Of a DNA stretch of 64,000 nucleotides, positions 59,005-64,000 are shown in pieces (the stretch's first letter is position 1; each line of letters starts with the position of its first letter). The stretch is from Nitrobacteraceae bacterium AZCC 1564 (lineage in GTDB: Bacteria > Pseudomonadota > Alphaproteobacteria > Rhizobiales > Xanthobacteraceae), in NCBI GenBank assembly GCA_036924835.1, contig JBAGRR010000001.1, forward strand, positions 2,929,001 through 2,993,000, read 5' to 3'. The notes beneath the pieces were generated by a model. The model worked only from the letters and a program-made list of their open reading frames with translations, was not told the origin of the DNA and searched no databases. The translations under genes and the position numbers were made by a program.

Positions 59005-59610
59005 ATGGCCGAAACCAATGGGCGCAAGGAACAGTCGGAGAATATCGCGCAGGAGAGCGCGAACGGCTCCGTGACCGACAAGGAGCCTGTGGTCTCAAAG
59101 CCTTATGTCATGCCGGACGAACCTGAAGAGGGGTCGGCAGAGGCCTTGGCCAAGGAGGCAGCGGATGCGCGGGACAGGATGCTGCGCACGCTTGCCGAAA
59201 TGGAGAATCTGCGCAAGCAGACCCAGCGTGAAATCTCCAATGCGAAAACCTACGGCATTACATCGTTTGCCCGCGAGGTGCTGGATATTGCCGACAATCT
59301 TCAGCGGGCGCTTGATGCTGTTCCCGCCGAAGCGAGGGACGCTGCGGACGCCGGACTTAAAGCGCTGATCGAAGGGGTCGAGCTGACCGAGCGTTCACTT
59401 CACAACACACTGGAAAAAAACGGCGTGCAGAAGTTCGATCCGATGGGTCAGAAATTTGATCCCAACGTTCAACAAGCGATGTTTGAAGTCCCCGATGCCT
59501 CGGTACCAGCAGGAACCGTCGTGCAGGTCGTGCAAGCCGGCTATATGATCGGAGAACGCGTCCTCCGACCGGCGCTGGTGGGCGTCGCCAAGGGCGGACC
59601 GAAGAACTAG
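59005..59610 (+). CDS. grpE: Nucleotide exchange factor GrpE
   Basis: 201 residues. A polar N-terminal 50, a long coiled coil (about 50-105: [21 protein letters not shown]), and the beta-wing domain ([52 protein letters not shown]). Releases ADP from DnaK, encoded 1.5 kb away on the same strand. The stop TAG is part of the terminal CTAG of copy L. Flanked on both sides by paired elements. Confidence 0.96.
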   Translation: MAETNGRKEQSENIAQESANGSVTDKEPVVSKPYVMPDEPEEGSAEALAKEAADARDRMLRTLAEMENLRKQTQREISNAKTYGITSFAREVLDIADNLQRALDAVPAEARDAADAGLKALIEGVELTERSLHNTLEKNGVQKFDPMGQKFDPNVQQAMFEVPDASVPAGTVVQVVQAGYMIGERVLRPALVGVAKGGPKN

Positions 59611-59760
59611 TGTGCTGGTTCAGAAGTACGCTCGATTTTTCCTGCGAGTCCTTCCGGCGAACTTCCGAACCTAAACCACACTAGACTCCTAGATTTACTA
59701 GTGTCCTCTCGAATCCAAAGTTCGCTACGGAACACATGAACTTTGGATTCGGGACACTAG
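59607..59760. repeat. Paired-hairpin intergenic element, copy L
   Basis: Hairpins lie at 59607-59684 (CTAGTGTG; stem GGTTCAGAAGTACGC) and 59698-59760 (CTAGTGTCC; stem GAATCCAAAGTTCGC, shorter loop) with a 13-base linker. GG-type first, opposite to copy K. It supplies the grpE stop codon and ends three bases before the convergent gene's stop. Confidence 0.87.
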
Positions 59761-59763
59761 ACC

Positions 59764-60711
59764 TCAGCGAGGATCGATCCCGTCGCGCACCGCGCGGAAG
59801 CGCGGAAATGCTTTTGGCCAGTCCTCGCGCGTCGCGCTTGCGATGATTCGTAGCGCTGAACCGCCGCCAAATCGCAGCCATTGTACAACCGTGACCGGCG
59901 TATCGTTCTTTCCAGTTACGGCATCGATTCGAGTCTCGAAGCCTGGCGTGCCTTCGATCCGAAGAGGCTCGTTCGAGGTAATGCGTGCATCACGCAGGCC
60001 GGGAATCGTGGCAGCAGCTTGTTGTGCGAAGCGTCCGCGATCCTCAGGCTGTGCTGGGAGCCCCGATATCAGGCCGATCACCATATAGGGCGCGCCATCA
60101 AGAGTAGTTTCTTCGGTTCCATCTGTCAGCAAAACGGTCGAGCGCGGGGTGAGGGTGCGAACGGTCTTGAAGTTGCTGAGCTCGGTCACCTTGAATGGGA
60201 GCAAGCCGAGCTGCTCCGCAACGGGGACCTCCTTGCGGATCGTCGCCGACGCCAGCATCTTGCGCATCGCGTCGTCGGATACGGGCTTTGCTGCGTCATC
60301 ACGGATTTGGGCGATCACATAGCCCGAGAATACGTCGTTGCCGGGCACGATCAGCGAGTACGAGCGGATATTGGTGCTACCGTCTTTGCCGGTCTCGCTG
60401 GTGATATAGGCCGAGCCCGCTGCGGTTTCGAATTTTTCAGGCTTCGGGCCGGTTGGAGGAGTCTTGCCCTCCTTCACGGCCGTATCGACGGCTGTGAACG
60501 CGGCGGATGGTATCTCCGCAATGCCCACCTTGATCTTCTTGTCCTCTGACTCGAAGCCCAAGAACTCCTTGGCAACGGCCACGCCGTCAGCCGGCACCAA
60601 CCCAACCCGCGCGCCAGGTGGGAAAACCGCATCGGCCGCTTTGGCCGGTGCCAGAAGCAGGAGCAGGGCGAGAACACAGGGAGCAGCGGAGGCGCGGGGG
60701 ATCTTTTTCAT
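59764..60711 (-). CDS. Exported protein of unknown function
   Basis: 315 residues from ATG 60711 (MKKIPRASAAPCVLALLLLLAP), giving a good signal peptide cleaved near AKA-AD; longer starts exist. I do not recognise a named domain. The mature part is a repeated beta-rich sequence with FPPGARVGLVPADGVAVAKEF, and a C-terminal region (ALRIIASATREDWPKAFPRFRAVRDGI) that resembles conserved periplasmic proteins of Bradyrhizobium relatives. It sits on the opposite strand between grpE and dnaK, so it separates these chaperone genes. Function unknown. Confidence 0.75.
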   Translation of the reverse strand: MKKIPRASAAPCVLALLLLLAPAKAADAVFPPGARVGLVPADGVAVAKEFLGFESEDKKIKVGIAEIPSAAFTAVDTAVKEGKTPPTGPKPEKFETAAGSAYITSETGKDGSTNIRSYSLIVPGNDVFSGYVIAQIRDDAAKPVSDDAMRKMLASATIRKEVPVAEQLGLLPFKVTELSNFKTVRTLTPRSTVLLTDGTEETTLDGAPYMVIGLISGLPAQPEDRGRFAQQAAATIPGLRDARITSNEPLRIEGTPGFETRIDAVTGKNDTPVTVVQWLRFGGGSALRIIASATREDWPKAFPRFRAVRDGIDPR

Positions 60712-60955
60712 GAAGCCTGACTGGTGTCTCATTGAGGCCGTTCGGTGGTTGATACGGCGACGGCCGGTGACTGGTGGCGGCAGAGTCCGACTGTTTCCGT
60801 GACGGGCAAACAGATCAAGTCCCGATTCGTTGCAAATTGACGCACGAAGGCGCAAGAAGTGGATGGCATCATGGGTCTGCTCCCTAATTCTAGGCTGCCT
60901 TAATTCGCCGCAGCCAGATGAAAATTCATTTTCGCTACGGTTTGTTATGCCAGTC

Positions 60956-60983
60956 CTTGCAGGGTTATGGCCCCCTCCTATAT
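60956..60983 (+). promoter_or_regulatory. Candidate RpoH (sigma-32) promoter for dnaK
   Basis: CTTGCA, 16 bases including a C run, then CTATAT. This fits alphaproteobacterial heat-shock promoters (CTTGAA, 16-18 bases, CYTATNT). It is about 105 bases before the dnaK ATG. The surrounding gap (60712-61087) otherwise shows only divergent promoter DNA. Confidence 0.5.
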
Positions 60984-61036
60984 GAGGCGGAGCGTCGCGA
61001 TGTCGCGGATATTTGATATTTGGGGGTATGGATTAG

Positions 61037-62989
<1,953 letters not shown>

Positions 62990-63005
62990 CGCGTCTCTCC
63001 GAATT

Positions 63006-63033
63006 CCTCCCCCCGTTTGCGGGGGAGGTTTTT
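63006..63033 (+). terminator. Terminator between dnaK and dnaJ
   Basis: CCTCCCCC pairs with GGGGGAGG around a seven-base loop, followed by five T. It probably ends or attenuates dnaK transcription before dnaJ. Confidence 0.82.
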
Positions 63034-63094
63034 CTTGAGCAAGACTTAAGTTTCGAGATTCGCATGTCCCAGATTCGCAAGTCCAAGATCTGCA

Positions 63095-64000
63095 ATGTCT
63101 AAGGCCTGCTATTACGAGACGCTGGAAGTCGAGCGCGATGTCGATGAAGCCGGCTTGAAGTCGGCATTCCGCAAGCTTGCGATGAAATGGCACCCGGACA
63201 AGAATCCGGGTGATCCTGCCTGTGAGCACAAGTTCAAGGAAATCAGCGAAGCCTACGAAGTCCTGAAGGACAGCAACAAACGTGCTGCCTATGACCGCTA
63301 TGGTCATGCCGCGTTTGAGCAGGGCGGTGGCGGTCAGGCGCACGGCTTCGGCGCGGGCTTTGCCTCATCGTTCTCTGACATTTTCGAGGACTTGTTCGGC
63401 ATGGCCGGACAGCGCGGTGGCCGCGGTGGCCGCGAGCGCGGGGCGGACCTGCGCTACAATATGGAAATCACGCTGGAGGAAGCCTTCCTCGGCAAGACGG
63501 CCCAGATCGATATTCCAGTCGCGGTCACGTGCGAACCCTGCTCTGGCACGGGTGCCAAAGCTGGCACGAAGCCGAAAGCCTGCTCGATGTGTGGCGGCGC
63601 TGGCCGCGTTCGTCAGGCGCAGGGTTTCTTCACGCTCGAGCGAACCTGCCCAGGATGTCAGGGCCGTGGTCAGATGATCGAGAGCCCATGCCCTTCATGC
63701 TCTGGGACGGGCCGGGTCACGCGCGATCGCACCTTGTCGGTGAATATTCCGCCGGGGGTTGAGGATGGCACCCGCATTCGTCTCGCTGGCGAAGGCGAGG
63801 CCGGAATCATGGGTGGCCCTCCGGGCGACCTCTACATTTTCCTGTCGCTGGCCGCGCACAAGTTCTTCCAGCGCGACGGCGCAGACCTGCATTGCCGCGT
63901 TCCGGTGTCGATGGTGACCGCGGCGGTGGGGGGCGAATTTGAAGTGCCGACCATCGATAAGGGCAAGACCAGGGTGAAGGTGCCCGCAGGCACCCAATCC
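63095..64000 (+). CDS. dnaJ: Chaperone DnaJ (partial, runs past right edge)
   Basis: 302 codons are visible and the gene continues beyond base 64000. The J domain (1-70) contains the HPD motif in [10 protein letters not shown] Gly/Phe-rich region (about 75-115: [18 protein letters not shown]) follows, and four zinc-binding repeats are [24 protein letters not shown] and CPSCSGTG (about 148-208). The C-terminal substrate domains start with [17 protein letters not shown]. Type I Hsp40 that stimulates DnaK ATPase. Starts 105 bases after dnaK, past a terminator. Confidence 0.96.
   Translation, partial: MSKACYYETLEVERDVDEAGLKSAFRKLAMKWHPDKNPGDPACEHKFKEISEAYEVLKDSNKRAAYDRYGHAAFEQGGGGQAHGFGAGFASSFSDIFEDLFGMAGQRGGRGGRERGADLRYNMEITLEEAFLGKTAQIDIPVAVTCEPCSGTGAKAGTKPKACSMCGGAGRVRQAQGFFTLERTCPGCQGRGQMIESPCPSCSGTGRVTRDRTLSVNIPPGVEDGTRIRLAGEGEAGIMGGPPGDLYIFLSLAAHKFFQRDGADLHCRVPVSMVTAAVGGEFEVPTIDKGKTRVKVPAGTQS

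Noticed and set aside
3818..59760. CRISPR-like interpretation of the recurring repeats
   Set aside because: The copies are widely scattered, each is a hairpin pair with varied stems, and no spacers or cas genes exist.
3818..59760. Simple transcription terminators as the explanation of the paired hairpins
   Set aside because: No T tract follows either hairpin on either strand, and copies also occur in divergent and upstream gaps.

Overview
The window is chromosomal DNA from an alphaproteobacterium, most likely of the Bradyrhizobium/Afipia/Oligotropha/Rhodopseudomonas group (Rhizobiales). The evidence is gene order (xthA-cenR-like-leuS-lptE-holA-parB-parA-rsmG-mnmG-mnmE-rho-hemJ; hslU-hslV-hisB-hisH-hisA-hisF-hisE-coaA; hemW-rdgB-rph-hrcA-grpE-dnaK-dnaJ), GANTC-rich origin DNA, an OlsB-type acyltransferase and two glnK-amtB pairs. 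The exact genus is an inference. No rRNA, intact tRNA, CRISPR array, transposase or prophage gene was seen.

Layout. 1-3.6 kb: the end of one PII gene, then amtB, glnK and amtB (ammonium uptake and nitrogen sensing). 4.0-14.4 kb: dapC-like aminotransferase, ftsK, lolA, xthA, a cyclic-nucleotide-binding protein, a CenR-like regulator, an L,D-transpeptidase, the PLP protein YggS and a diguanylate cyclase. 14.5-26.8 kb: leuS, lptE, holA, then the leftward block parB-parA-rsmG-mnmG-mnmE-rho-hemJ, with four parS sites. 26.84-27.36 kb: a 524-base gap that I interpret as the chromosomal replication origin, because it lies beside the DUF299 gene (ppsR) and a haem gene as in Caulobacter, transcription diverges from it, and it carries DnaA-box-like and many GANTC sites. 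27.4-34 kb: ppsR, maf, coaE, dnaQ, secB, Tim44-like, mltA, smr. 34-41.3 kb: hslU-GNAT-hslV divergent from the his operon and coaA. 41.4-50.4 kb: olsB, a hybrid histidine kinase, a segment with a broken LysR gene between related direct repeats, comM, a Tat-type metallo-beta-lactamase-fold protein and a PAS protein. 50.5-57.5 kb: gshB, yraN, rsmI, an LpoA-like lipoprotein, hemW, rdgB, rph. 57.6-64 kb: hrcA, grpE, a secreted protein of unknown function, dnaK and the start of dnaJ.

The most unusual signal is a dispersed intergenic repeat found in ten complete copies plus one collapsed copy. Each copy is about 165 bases and consists of two imperfect hairpins of about 65-80 bases, each bounded by CTAG, joined by an AT-rich linker of 12 or 13 bases. 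One hairpin starts CTAGTG(T)CC and the other CTAGTG(T)GG. Their order can be flipped as a unit, the stem bulges always point to the linker, and stems differ between copies while both arms change together. The copies sit at gene ends: the element's own TAG serves as the stop codon of three genes, and one copy interrupts an older repeat. This looks like a non-autonomous mobile or RNA-structured family; I do not know a published name for it.

Functionally the window is largely core: replication and segregation (oriC, parABS, holA, dnaQ, ftsK), translation and RNA maturation (leuS, mnmEG, rsmG, rsmI, rph, rho), envelope (lolA, lptE, mltA, LpoA-like, L,D-transpeptidase, olsB), proteostasis (hslVU, secB, hrcA-grpE-dnaKJ) and histidine/CoA/glutathione metabolism.
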